From positions 53,551 to 117,550 of the forward strand of contig CAZVRK010000003.1 in the NCBI GenBank assembly GCA_964629875.1: a DNA stretch of 64,000 nucleotides, read 5' to 3'. Both the position numbers and the translations under genes were made by a program. This document shows positions 29,200 to 37,884 of this stretch, piece after piece. Source of the stretch: UBA3495 sp964629875 (GTDB lineage Bacteria; Chloroflexota; Dehalococcoidia; Lucifugimonadales; UBA3495). Numbering within the stretch: the stretch's first letter is position 1; the number at the start of each line of letters is the position of its first letter. The notes beneath the pieces are model-generated. The model ran no database searches and was not told where the DNA came from. It was given only the letters and a program-made list of their open reading frames with translations.

Positions 29200-30096
29200 A
29201 TGCGATTCACAAGCAAACCTTTACGCTCAGTTATGTTCGTTCCTGGAAACAGAGAGGATTTAATGTTAAAAGCCCCTAAGTATGGAGCTGACGCGTTGAT
29301 CCTTGATCTTGAGGATTCCGTCCCAGAAAACGAAAAGGAATCGGCTCGCAATCTAGTAAAGGATGCAGTTCAGAAACTTGGTTCTGAGGGTGTCACGCTT
29401 TTTGTAAGAGTAAACCGACTAGAGACTGGATTAACAGGACTAGACTTGGAGGCTATCACATCATCTAACCTATATGGGGTTTTATTACCCAAGGTCGAAC
29501 ATCCAGCGGATGTAATAGAAGTAGACACACTCCTACGTTTCTTTGAGCGAAAAAACCATATAGACATTGGTTCGATTTGCATTGACCCTGCCCTAGAAAC
29601 AGTCCACGGGATCCGGCAAGCCTACGAAATAGCCATGGCTTCCAGCAGAGTAGCTCATATGGGAGGAAGTGGAGGCAAAGGTGGAGACACTTCAAGATCG
29701 ATTGGCTACCAGTGGACACCCGAGGGCATGGAAACTCTCTTCGTAAAATCTAAAGTATTAATTGATTCGCGGTCTGCAGGTATAGAATTCCCAATTAGTG
29801 GAGGTTGGTTCGATATCCACGATCTCGACGGATTACGAAAGTTGGCTATGCAACTTCGCCAACTTGGATACACTGGAATGCACCTTATACACCCGTCCCA
29901 CGTCCCTATAGCGAACGAGGTATTTACTCCTAGCAAAGAGGAAATTTCCTACTGGCAAGGATTGCTGGAAGCTATGGATTCACAAAGAGCCCAGGGAAGT
30001 GCAGTAGTCACCTATGCAGGAGACATGGTCGACATAGCACATGAGCAAACTGCCAGAACAATGTTAGAACGCGTAAGGCAATGGGGCATTATCTAA
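29200..30096 (+). CDS. CitE-like HpcH/HpaI aldolase family lyase
   Basis: This 298-residue TIM-barrel protein belongs to the citrate lyase beta / malyl-CoA lyase family. Diagnostic pieces are RSVMFVPGNREDLMLKAP, ADALILDLEDSVPENEK (Mg2+-binding acid), LFVRVNRLETG, GVLLPKVEHP and ALETVHGIRQAYEIA. Members cleave or form malyl-CoA, citramalyl-CoA or beta-methylmalyl-CoA with Mg2+. No citrate lyase alpha or gamma gene is nearby, so an independent acyl-CoA lyase is more likely than citrate lyase. AGGAG precedes the ATG. Confidence 0.85.
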   Translation: MRFTSKPLRSVMFVPGNREDLMLKAPKYGADALILDLEDSVPENEKESARNLVKDAVQKLGSEGVTLFVRVNRLETGLTGLDLEAITSSNLYGVLLPKVEHPADVIEVDTLLRFFERKNHIDIGSICIDPALETVHGIRQAYEIAMASSRVAHMGGSGGKGGDTSRSIGYQWTPEGMETLFVKSKVLIDSRSAGIEFPISGGWFDIHDLDGLRKLAMQLRQLGYTGMHLIHPSHVPIANEVFTPSKEEISYWQGLLEAMDSQRAQGSAVVTYAGDMVDIAHEQTARTMLERVRQWGII

Positions 30097-30117
30097 ACGC
30101 AAATAAGGATAAGCAAA

Positions 30118-30915
30118 ATGGATTACTCGCATTATGAACACCTAGACGTCGAGGTACTTGATGGAATCGCTTTGATTACAATGAATCGACCCGAATCTCT
30201 CAATTCAGCCAATTTCCAACTGCATTATGAACTGAGCAAAATTTGGCTGGACATTGGGGGCGATGATTCAGTTAAAGTAGCTGTTATAACAGGGGCTGGC
30301 AATGCTTTTTCTGCGGGAGGAGATTTTGAGATGATCGAATCCGCAATAGGCAACCCGGCAATAATAGCCCAGAACACCAAAGAAGCAGGAGATATCGTAT
30401 ACAATCTAATGAACCTAGACAAACCCGTGATTTCCGCGATAAATGGAGTAGCAGTAGGGGCAGGGTTAGCCGTTGCATTACTAGCAGACATCTCAATTGC
30501 CTCAGAAAAAGCCCGCATCACCGATGGTCATACACGTTTAGGCGTTGCAGCGGGTGACCATGCCGCCATGATATGGCCTCTTCTATGCGGAATGGCCAAA
30601 GCAAAATATTACCTGTTAACCTGTGATTTTCTTGATGGCACAGAAGCGGAACGCATCGGCCTTGTTAGTAGAGCAGTACCCCATGAGTCTCTGATGGAAA
30701 CTGCCATGGATGTAGCTAAAAAATTGTCACATAGTTCCCAGCCGGCTATACGCTATACCAAACACTCTTTGAACCAATGGCTTAGACAATCAGGTCAGGG
30801 ACCATTTGATTACTCACTGCTTGCCGAAGCGATCGGCTTTTTTGGCCCAGATATTCAAGAAGGACTACAAGCGATAAAGGAAAAGCGGAATCCCAAATTC
30901 CCATCGGCTGATTAA
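30118..30915 (+). CDS. Enoyl-CoA hydratase/isomerase family protein
   Basis: This 265-residue crotonase-fold enzyme acts on CoA thioesters. The first oxyanion-hole element is GNAFSAGGDFEMIE and the second is NGVAVGAGLAVALLADISIA. The region that carries the two catalytic Glu residues in true hydratases reads DGHTRLGVAAGDHAA here, so Asp/His replace at least one of them. It may be a hydrolase, isomerase or lyase rather than a hydratase. It has an AAGGA ribosome-binding site, 21 bases after the CitE-like gene. It presumably works on the same pathway intermediate. Confidence 0.87.
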   Translation: MDYSHYEHLDVEVLDGIALITMNRPESLNSANFQLHYELSKIWLDIGGDDSVKVAVITGAGNAFSAGGDFEMIESAIGNPAIIAQNTKEAGDIVYNLMNLDKPVISAINGVAVGAGLAVALLADISIASEKARITDGHTRLGVAAGDHAAMIWPLLCGMAKAKYYLLTCDFLDGTEAERIGLVSRAVPHESLMETAMDVAKKLSHSSQPAIRYTKHSLNQWLRQSGQGPFDYSLLAEAIGFFGPDIQEGLQAIKEKRNPKFPSAD

Positions 30916-30956
30916 CCGGAAGCGTTACTAGATTTAATAAACAAGGAGGTCTCAAC

Positions 30957-31616
30957 TTGGCTAACAAGAAAGGAACTGGACTTTTAATGGTGTGGGTAGA
31001 TATACCTGAACAGTACGAAGATGAATTTAACAAATGGTATAACGAAGAACATATCCCGGAGATTACTGCTATTCCAGGTGTGTTGAACGCAGCACGATAC
31101 GAAGCAGTGAAAAGTGGGCCAAAACACTTGGCCTGTTATGAATTAGAAAATTCTTCTGTTACTGATAGTGACGCCTGGACTAAAAGGAATCCATCAGAGT
31201 GGGCACAACGAATAGGGCCACGGATAATCGGAACCAACATGATTAACAATGTATACGAGATGATACACCCCCAATCCCTAAGTGATTCTATATCAGGGTC
31301 CGACATGGCACCCGCATTACAAATCGGACGGATGGACCCTGTTTCAGGGAAAGAAGCCGAGTGGAATGAATGGTACAGCACAGTGTATGTCCCAAACTAT
31401 GAAAAAGTACCTGGATGTATCAGGGGACGACGATGGAAATGCGTAAAGGGAGCTCCTTCTTACGCAGTAGTCTACGAATTTGAAAATGAGCGCGTATCAG
31501 AACAATCTGAATGGGAACAACAAAGAGACATAAATCCCAAAAACCCAGAAATGCGAGACGCAATGATCCACGCGCCAGGTTCCCCCGGTATTTGGAAGAA
31601 AACCTTCCAGTTATAG
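30957..31616 (+). CDS. Two-domain dimeric alpha/beta-barrel protein (EthD/DUF4286-like)
   Basis: This 219-residue protein consists of two repeats of a ferredoxin-like barrel domain. The first has VWVDIPEQYEDEFNKWYNEE then HIPEITAIPGVLNAARYE; the second has GRMDPVSGKEAEWNEWYS then VPNYEKVPGCIRGRRWK. The start is TTG at 30957 with an AGGAGG ribosome-binding site eight bases upstream. It closes the plus-strand operon; a single-domain relative closes the minus-strand arm at 20600-20908. An intermediate-handling role is inferred from location only. Confidence 0.75.
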   Translation: MANKKGTGLLMVWVDIPEQYEDEFNKWYNEEHIPEITAIPGVLNAARYEAVKSGPKHLACYELENSSVTDSDAWTKRNPSEWAQRIGPRIIGTNMINNVYEMIHPQSLSDSISGSDMAPALQIGRMDPVSGKEAEWNEWYSTVYVPNYEKVPGCIRGRRWKCVKGAPSYAVVYEFENERVSEQSEWEQQRDINPKNPEMRDAMIHAPGSPGIWKKTFQL

Positions 31617-31623
31617 TCTTTCT

Positions 31624-31677
31624 GGCAGCTGGTTTGATGGTCAGAGATAGATAGGAAACCAGCTGCCGACCTAGGAA
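31624..31677 (+). terminator. Hairpin at the end of the CoA-enzyme operon
   Basis: A perfect 12-base inverted repeat (GGCAGCTGGTTT and AAACCAGCTGCC) with a 30-base loop, starting 7 bases after the stop codon. No T tract follows directly, so it may act as a weak terminator or an mRNA-stabilising end. Confidence 0.5.
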
Positions 31678-31775
31678 TGAGCCATTCCATATATCCACAG
31701 TCAATAAAAAATAAAACTTTTTTCAAGTTACGAAAGTTGCACTAGCTAACACAATGTTAAATAATATCCATATAG

Positions 31776-32315
31776 ATGCTTTATAAATTATCTTTACCGT
31801 TAATAGCTTTATTAATTCTTGTCACACCGACAGGATTATATGGTCAGTTTACTGAGTCAAGGCCTTACAAGACCGAAGCTGGACCATACATACTAAATGT
31901 ACAAGCGGACCCTTCACACTTATCTCTGGGAACCGTGGATTACACCGTCATAGTCAGCAATGTACTGGATCACTCGGAAGTTTCTGATGCACGAGTCCTG
32001 GTATGGGGCACTCATGCAACAACTGGTCACCGAGGATGGGCCAATGCCTTGAACAACCCAATCACGCCTGCAAAATACACGGCTAGAGTTCAATTAGACG
32101 GGCCAGGTGTCTGGGAGATGAGCATAGACGTGATGAGCCCACTTGGTCGGATAGCCGTCCAGATCCCATCGCAGACCATCCCACGTCCCCGTCTCTCCCA
32201 ATCCGGAAGCCTAGTGTTTATAGGGGTTTTCGTGTTACTGATTGGAGCTACCACCTACGCGACTTTCAGTATTAGGCGAAGCATTAAATCCCGAGAGAAA
32301 ATTAATGAAGGTTAA
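31776..32315 (+). CDS. YtkA/FixH-like membrane-anchored protein
   Basis: A 179-residue exported protein. Residues 1-23 are a hydrophobic signal peptide or anchor, residues 25-135 form a beta-sandwich resembling the YtkA/FixH domain (YILNVQADPSHLSLGTVDYT and GPGVWEMSIDV), and residues 147-167 form a C-terminal membrane helix. YtkA-like proteins accompany cytochrome oxidase assembly and copper-handling genes. The overlap with the downstream ctaG-like gene supports such a role. The specific function is unknown. Confidence 0.7.
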   Translation: MLYKLSLPLIALLILVTPTGLYGQFTESRPYKTEAGPYILNVQADPSHLSLGTVDYTVIVSNVLDHSEVSDARVLVWGTHATTGHRGWANALNNPITPAKYTARVQLDGPGVWEMSIDVMSPLGRIAVQIPSQTIPRPRLSQSGSLVFIGVFVLLIGATTYATFSIRRSIKSREKINEG

Positions 32316-33228
32316 GCCATACTACTTGGCCGGATGCCTATTATTCTTAACATTATGTATATTTCTAAGCAGTTCTAAGGCATACGCTCACGGCGGCATT
32401 GAACCCGGAGATAACCTACTACTTGCATGGAGCAACAATCCACTCCCCAGCCTTATTTTATTAATTGTGGCTTATATATATTTAAATGGCTTAGGTAGAT
32501 GGACTAATCCCAGCCATCCGATCAATATTTGGCAGAGAACATGTTTTTTCTCAGGTCTAGCATGCGTCTTTATAGCTCTACAATCGCCAGTAGACCCACT
32601 AGCAGAGCATCAATTCTCTATTCACCAAGTTCAGCATTTACTACTACGAATGATCGGCCCTCTACTAATACTATTGGGAGCACCGCTAACGCCAATATTG
32701 AGAGGACTGCCTCATTGGGCTTTGATGAATGTTGTCAGGCCTACCGTAGGAAACGGTACCATTAGGTTCCTTTACTTCAAGGTTACAAATCCCGTACTCA
32801 CATCAGTAATTTTTATGGGGTCATTGTATATGTGGCAGATCCCATTTCTGCATAACCTAGCCGTACGAAACGACATATTCCATGAATTTATGCATCTCTC
32901 GATGCTGTTTTCCGGACTATTATTCTGGTGGATAGTGATAGATCCTAAACCTCACCGATCGAGACTTCATTACGGACTTAGAGTCTTGTACCTAGGGTTG
33001 TTAGTATTGCCAAACACTCTTCTGGGCGCCATCATCACATTCTCCCGTAGCCTACTATATGAGTCATACTATGAATTCCCTCAACCTTTCGGATTAGCTC
33101 CCATGCTGGACCAACAAATTGGAGGTCTAACTCTATGGGTAGTAGGCGATATGATGTGCATATTAGTAGCTGGTATAACTATGATTTTCTGGTACAACCA
33201 TGAGAAGTCCCTCGACCAAGTTCCATAA
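32305..33228 (+). CDS. ctaG: CtaG-type cytochrome c oxidase assembly factor (Bacillus type)
   Basis: A 307-residue polytopic membrane protein of the CtaG_Bsu (caa3-oxidase assembly) family. A signal-like N-terminal segment ends near AYAHGG. About seven membrane helices follow. Family landmarks are SPVDPLAEHQFSIHQVQHLL, with conserved His residues, LGAPLTPILRGLPHW and HEFMHLSMLFSGLLFWW. These proteins are needed for forming the copper centres of caa3-type oxidase. ATG 32305 is chosen because GAGAG lies just upstream; it overlaps the preceding gene by 11 bases. No oxidase subunit genes are in this window. Confidence 0.88.
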   Translation: MKVKPYYLAGCLLFLTLCIFLSSSKAYAHGGIEPGDNLLLAWSNNPLPSLILLIVAYIYLNGLGRWTNPSHPINIWQRTCFFSGLACVFIALQSPVDPLAEHQFSIHQVQHLLLRMIGPLLILLGAPLTPILRGLPHWALMNVVRPTVGNGTIRFLYFKVTNPVLTSVIFMGSLYMWQIPFLHNLAVRNDIFHEFMHLSMLFSGLLFWWIVIDPKPHRSRLHYGLRVLYLGLLVLPNTLLGAIITFSRSLLYESYYEFPQPFGLAPMLDQQIGGLTLWVVGDMMCILVAGITMIFWYNHEKSLDQVP

Positions 33229-33315
33229 TAGAATAAGTATCTCTTCTTGACCCAAGTACTCTTCAACTTTAGGATATAGCCCATCCAAAAATTTATAACC
33301 TTATAGGAGACCCTA

Positions 33316-34428
33316 GTGACAACTTATTCGAGCCGGCCCTATCCAAAGTTTGATTGGTTCATACCAATAGATGGTGACGGATATAAAGCCGGTACACTTC
33401 AGGCAGAAAGAGAACCTACCTTCAAATATCTAAGTGAAGTAGTTCAAACAGCAGAAGACCTTGGGTTTTATTCTTTACTAATTCCAACTCGATTTGCCAA
33501 TGGGTTATTTTCTGAGGACGCACCCCTCGCTGAAACTTGGACCATGGCAACTGCACTGGCAGCTATAACTAACAAAATAAGATTTCTGATAGCAGTAAGA
33601 CCTGGCTTTATATCGCTAGGTCTGTTCGCTCAGATGGCAGGAGCCTTGCACGAAATATCCAATGGTCGTATAGACATCAATATCGTCCCCGGCGGGATCC
33701 AAAACGATCTGGAAAGAATCGGAGAAACCAGTGACCATTCAACTAGGTACCAAAGAGCCGAAGAATTCATAGATGCTTGCCGAACACTCTGGAATACGGA
33801 AGGACCTGTTACATATAAAGGTTCATTTTACAACTTAAATGGAGCTTATTGCTCCCCATCTCCGGGTACAACACCCCCTAGATTCTACCTAGGAGGTGTT
33901 TCTGAAAATGCCATAGGCTTATCTGCTAGACAAGCTGACGTGCATCTTGGGTGGATAGAACCTATTGAAAACACCGAAAAACGGTTAATACAATTGAAGA
34001 CCGCCTTTAAAAATTCCGATCGTTCTCCTTCTTTTGGGTTAAGAACACACATAATAATGCGCGATACAGAAGGAGCTGCCTGGGACGCTGCTAACGACTT
34101 AATATCAAGTGCGGATCCTATCGTCAAAGCCCAACGACGTTCGTCAATTGAAGGTACTGCAATGGTCGGCCAACAGGCGCAGGCAGTAAAAGTGCCAGAC
34201 CATCGTCTTGGACAATATCTATGGAACGGATTATCAGAAGTAAGGGTAAACTGCGGGAGTGCATTGGTAGGTACTCCGGAACAGATATCCCAAGAATTAC
34301 TCAAATATTGGGACTTGGGTATCGACGAGTTCATATTATCTGGATTTCCGCACGTAGAGGAATGCCATAGAGTATCAGAAGAATTACTACCCATACTGCG
34401 CAGAACAATTGAAAATAAAATTGCTTGA
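33316..34428 (+). CDS. Luciferase-like (LLM) flavin monooxygenase, SsuD-like
   Basis: A 370-residue TIM-barrel monooxygenase of the bacterial luciferase superfamily. Sequence features follow SsuD (FMNH2-dependent alkanesulfonate monooxygenase): LLIPTRFANG, MATALAAITNKIRFLIAVRPG, ISNGRIDINIVPGG and RYQRAEEFIDACRTLW. It would use reduced FMN and O2 to attack a substrate such as a sulfonate, but the substrate is not certain. The start is GTG at 33316 behind TAGGAGA. No SsuE reductase or Ssu transporter is adjacent. A second, gap-truncated LLM gene lies at 61380. Confidence 0.88.
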   Translation: MTTYSSRPYPKFDWFIPIDGDGYKAGTLQAEREPTFKYLSEVVQTAEDLGFYSLLIPTRFANGLFSEDAPLAETWTMATALAAITNKIRFLIAVRPGFISLGLFAQMAGALHEISNGRIDINIVPGGIQNDLERIGETSDHSTRYQRAEEFIDACRTLWNTEGPVTYKGSFYNLNGAYCSPSPGTTPPRFYLGGVSENAIGLSARQADVHLGWIEPIENTEKRLIQLKTAFKNSDRSPSFGLRTHIIMRDTEGAAWDAANDLISSADPIVKAQRRSSIEGTAMVGQQAQAVKVPDHRLGQYLWNGLSEVRVNCGSALVGTPEQISQELLKYWDLGIDEFILSGFPHVEECHRVSEELLPILRRTIENKIA

Positions 34429-34492
34429 GACTTCTAATAGTAGAATCGACACAAACTCGTAATATCCTAGTTCGATATCAGGCCAATTCTCA

Positions 34493-37400
34493 ATGAACCA
34501 CTTAAGACTAATAACTTGGTTGCTGCCAAAATATCTACGCTCATCTTGGGTAAATCTATTTATTATTTTCCTAGGCGCATGTATAGGTTTAGTATCTGTA
34601 GGATTAGGGTTTGCCTACTCGCAGGCCATATCAGAAGCAGGGCTACAGTACGCCGTTGCGTCCAGCTCTCCTGGGTCACTAAACATTCGCGTTACAACCC
34701 AAAACAGACCGATTGCACCTGAAGATTATTCATTACTACAAGAATCAATAGAACAAGTTATAGAAGAGAACGTTAGCTTCCTTATTCAGGATTTCGCACG
34801 AAACGGACGGACTCAATCGAACTTGTCCATAACCAACGATCCATCGGACACTATATCTTTATTTGGTGGCCCTGTTGGAAGGCCATTTTTCCTAACTGAT
34901 TTCGAAAAACATAGTAGCTTAGTTGACGGACGCTGGCCCAACAATCGTGAAACAGAAAATCCGGATAATCATTTGCGTATCGACACGGTAATTGGAAACG
35001 ATATTGCTGAGTTAATGCATTATTCACTAGGTGATACTGTATACATACTGCCGTACAAGGGTGATACATCCGAGTTAATAATCATGAATGTGGTTGGCAT
35101 AGCAGAACCCAACGATCCCCAAGAAGAATATTGGATGGGAACTCCAAGTTATTTCACTATACAAAAAGTCAGCGACAAGCCCATTATTCCATTTTATATA
35201 CGTGAAGATGACTTTATAAACAAGATAGGAAACAAATACCCCAACATGGTGGGAGATTACGAGTGGCTAATATTTGTGAACGCCAATGTCATTACCCCAG
35301 ACATTGTTGTAGCTACCCAAAAAGCTCTTGATAATCTTGAGACCGACATTAATAAACGATTCCCTAGATCAACGGTATTGACGTATCTAGAGAATAGCCA
35401 TAGATCAGGACTTTTGAGCAAATACACAAAGAATAAGTTGCTTGCCCAAATACCAGTATTTTTATTCATATCATTGATCTTAGTTGCTGATTTCTATTTC
35501 TTAATAACTATCATCACATTATTTGGCCAAGGCCAGTATACAAGCGCCAGCTTAATCAATAGCAGGGGTGGAAACACCCAACAAATATTCATTCTACAAA
35601 GCAGTACATATTTTATAACCATTTTAGTCGCATTCTTAGTGTCCCCAGTCTTATCGGATATTATCGCGGACACATGGCTGTTAAGGAGCATACCCTCTGT
35701 TTCAGGCTTAGAAAATACCAGGCTTTTCAGTAACCCTTACATATGGGTTTGGACAGCATGTGCGGCAGCAGTCACCCTGTTAGTTTTACTGATCAGTGGC
35801 GGATTCGCCCTTAAACGTACATTGGGACTACCTGCGGGCAACAAATCGCGCCCCTCAACGATCCCAATAATCCACAAATTCTATATAGATGCTCTGATAG
35901 GAATTTTGTTCTTTATACTCCTATGGCAAATCCAATCTAAATCTGGATTCGTAGAAGAAAATATTGCCGACAGGAGCCTGTTTGTAGAACCTAGTCTTCT
36001 AGTAGGTCCAGCGTTAGGATTTTTGTTTGGTGGCTTATTATTAATGCGATTAGCCCCATATGTTTTGAAATTAATAAACTTCGCTGTCCATTTCTGGGCA
36101 CCATCTTGGATGGTATATACACTAACAAAGATGAGCAGAGATCCTTTCGGATATTCCGCTGTAGCAGTGATATTGATGTTATCTATCACACTAGGCGTTT
36201 TCGCATCTGCTTTCCAACCAACTTTATCAGAGTTAGAAAGTTCTCAAACCCTTTACGAGATAGGGGGTGATATAGTCATAAGCGGCATATCATTCGCAAA
36301 AGTGAAACAAAAAGAGGAACTTGGCAAATTATCTTCTATAGCAGGAGTGCAGTATATAAATCCAGTACTCAGAGAAAATGTAAAGCTCATCGATAACAAA
36401 AAAAACAAGCCAACTTCTCTCTTGGCTATTGAACCCAAGAATTTGGCTCAAACATCCTGGTTCAGAGAAGATTTCTCAGAGAGTTCATCTAGTCTGGATG
36501 GTTTAATACAGCCATTGATGTCAGACATCAACGACTCATCTTCTAGCCTGGGTGGAATACAGATCCCGGATAAAGACCGTTATATAGGAATTAAAGTAAA
36601 TGTTGATGTCGCTGATTCTGTCAGGAAAAATCAATGGATAACATTTACTGCCAGGATATCTGACTCATACGGACATTACACAAACGTTGAGTTGGGTGAA
36701 ATAGCAACAGGGACACACTTCAAAGAAACGTCGGAGATATTGTCAGCTGCGTTGCCTTCTCAATTTAATCTCATACCCCCATTATTATTAACATCAGTAT
36801 TCCTAACAGCGTCGCCATCATCTAACATACCGAGTGGTTCTGTACACATTAACAGTCTTATTTCCGGTGACGATACAATTAGCGAATCGTATACAGATAT
36901 ATCGCAATTTAATGACATACAACAATGGCAACTACTACCACATCCAACAGAAACTCCTGATAGCTTGAAAATATCCCCAAACTTCACAGGCGCTGATCTA
37001 TCTGGACTCACATTTTCGTGGTCATCTGATTTGAGTAATGATCCACGAGGTATATTCATACCGACAGGACAATTTCCATTGCCAGCCATAAGCAACCCTG
37101 AATTTACTGTTGGAGAAATAGTACATATACAATCAGGAAGAGAATTAATCCCTCTAAAGATTGTAGGAACGACTCGGTTTTTCCCAACCATTAAGCCACG
37201 ATTACAACCTTTTTTTATAGTGTCCGTAAATGAATACATAAATTACGCGACTAGAATAGGAAGACCGTATAAAGGCCCCGACGAGTTTTGGATATCCCTC
37301 GAAGATGACGCTGACAGAAAATACATTACTTCGACATTTAACGACACCTTGTCTGACTTCATAGTACTGAAAGATCGGGATTCAGCCGTTTCTATGGCTC

Positions 37401-37846
37401 TAAACAATCCCTTGGCCGGCGGTGCGTGGCGAAGCCTGACATTGATAGCTATATTTGTCTTAATATTGACCTCGCTCATATCACTAACCACCCACAGTGT
37501 ACTCACCTCATATAGGACCCGATTAGACATTGTTGTGATTAGAGTACTTGGATTCACAAAAACACAAATGATATGGTCATTGATAGTAGAGAAACTATTT
37601 ATCTGCTTAATTGGAATCCCTGCTGGTTTTCTCATGGGATCCATATATTATTCATGGATACTTAGCTATATGGACACTACCCAATCTGGGCAGCCTATAG
37701 TACCCCCAATGATAATAACTACTCAACTCGATATCGTACTACTTTGTTTGTCTTTAGTATTGTGCTCATCAATAGTAGCGATAGTTTTAGCTTCTCTGAT
37801 GGCATCACGGCACAAAACGTCTGATATACTTCGATCCGCCGACTAG
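34493..37846 (+). CDS. FtsX-type ABC transporter permease, 10-TM (first of two)
   Basis: This 1117-residue permease has two FtsX/MacB-type modules. TM1 (about 20-43) is followed by an extracytoplasmic domain (44-318), then TM2-TM4 (320-440). Two linker helices lie near 463 and 505, then TM7 (550-573), a second and larger extracytoplasmic domain (575-980), and TM8-TM10 up to the C-terminus. This is the layout of type VII, mechanotransmission ABC systems such as LolCE, MacB and BceB. The large outer domains probably bind a lipid, peptide or partner protein. Gene order indicates a complex with the next permease and two ATPases. The substrate is unknown. Confidence 0.85.
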   Translation: MNHLRLITWLLPKYLRSSWVNLFIIFLGACIGLVSVGLGFAYSQAISEAGLQYAVASSSPGSLNIRVTTQNRPIAPEDYSLLQESIEQVIEENVSFLIQDFARNGRTQSNLSITNDPSDTISLFGGPVGRPFFLTDFEKHSSLVDGRWPNNRETENPDNHLRIDTVIGNDIAELMHYSLGDTVYILPYKGDTSELIIMNVVGIAEPNDPQEEYWMGTPSYFTIQKVSDKPIIPFYIREDDFINKIGNKYPNMVGDYEWLIFVNANVITPDIVVATQKALDNLETDINKRFPRSTVLTYLENSHRSGLLSKYTKNKLLAQIPVFLFISLILVADFYFLITIITLFGQGQYTSASLINSRGGNTQQIFILQSSTYFITILVAFLVSPVLSDIIADTWLLRSIPSVSGLENTRLFSNPYIWVWTACAAAVTLLVLLISGGFALKRTLGLPAGNKSRPSTIPIIHKFYIDALIGILFFILLWQIQSKSGFVEENIADRSLFVEPSLLVGPALGFLFGGLLLMRLAPYVLKLINFAVHFWAPSWMVYTLTKMSRDPFGYSAVAVILMLSITLGVFASAFQPTLSELESSQTLYEIGGDIVISGISFAKVKQKEELGKLSSIAGVQYINPVLRENVKLIDNKKNKPTSLLAIEPKNLAQTSWFREDFSESSSSLDGLIQPLMSDINDSSSSLGGIQIPDKDRYIGIKVNVDVADSVRKNQWITFTARISDSYGHYTNVELGEIATGTHFKETSEILSAALPSQFNLIPPLLLTSVFLTASPSSNIPSGSVHINSLISGDDTISESYTDISQFNDIQQWQLLPHPTETPDSLKISPNFTGADLSGLTFSWSSDLSNDPRGIFIPTGQFPLPAISNPEFTVGEIVHIQSGRELIPLKIVGTTRFFPTIKPRLQPFFIVSVNEYINYATRIGRPYKGPDEFWISLEDDADRKYITSTFNDTLSDFIVLKDRDSAVSMALNNPLAGGAWRSLTLIAIFVLILTSLISLTTHSVLTSYRTRLDIVVIRVLGFTKTQMIWSLIVEKLFICLIGIPAGFLMGSIYYSWILSYMDTTQSGQPIVPPMIITTQLDIVLLCLSLVLCSSIVAIVLASLMASRHKTSDILRSAD

Positions 37847-37884
37847 CTGTCTTATAGATCAATCATGAGCATATATTTAATAAA

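Noticed and set aside
29200..30096. Citrate lyase beta subunit proper
   Set aside because: No alpha, gamma or CitC/X/G genes nearby; stand-alone CitE-like lyases acting on other CoA esters fit better.
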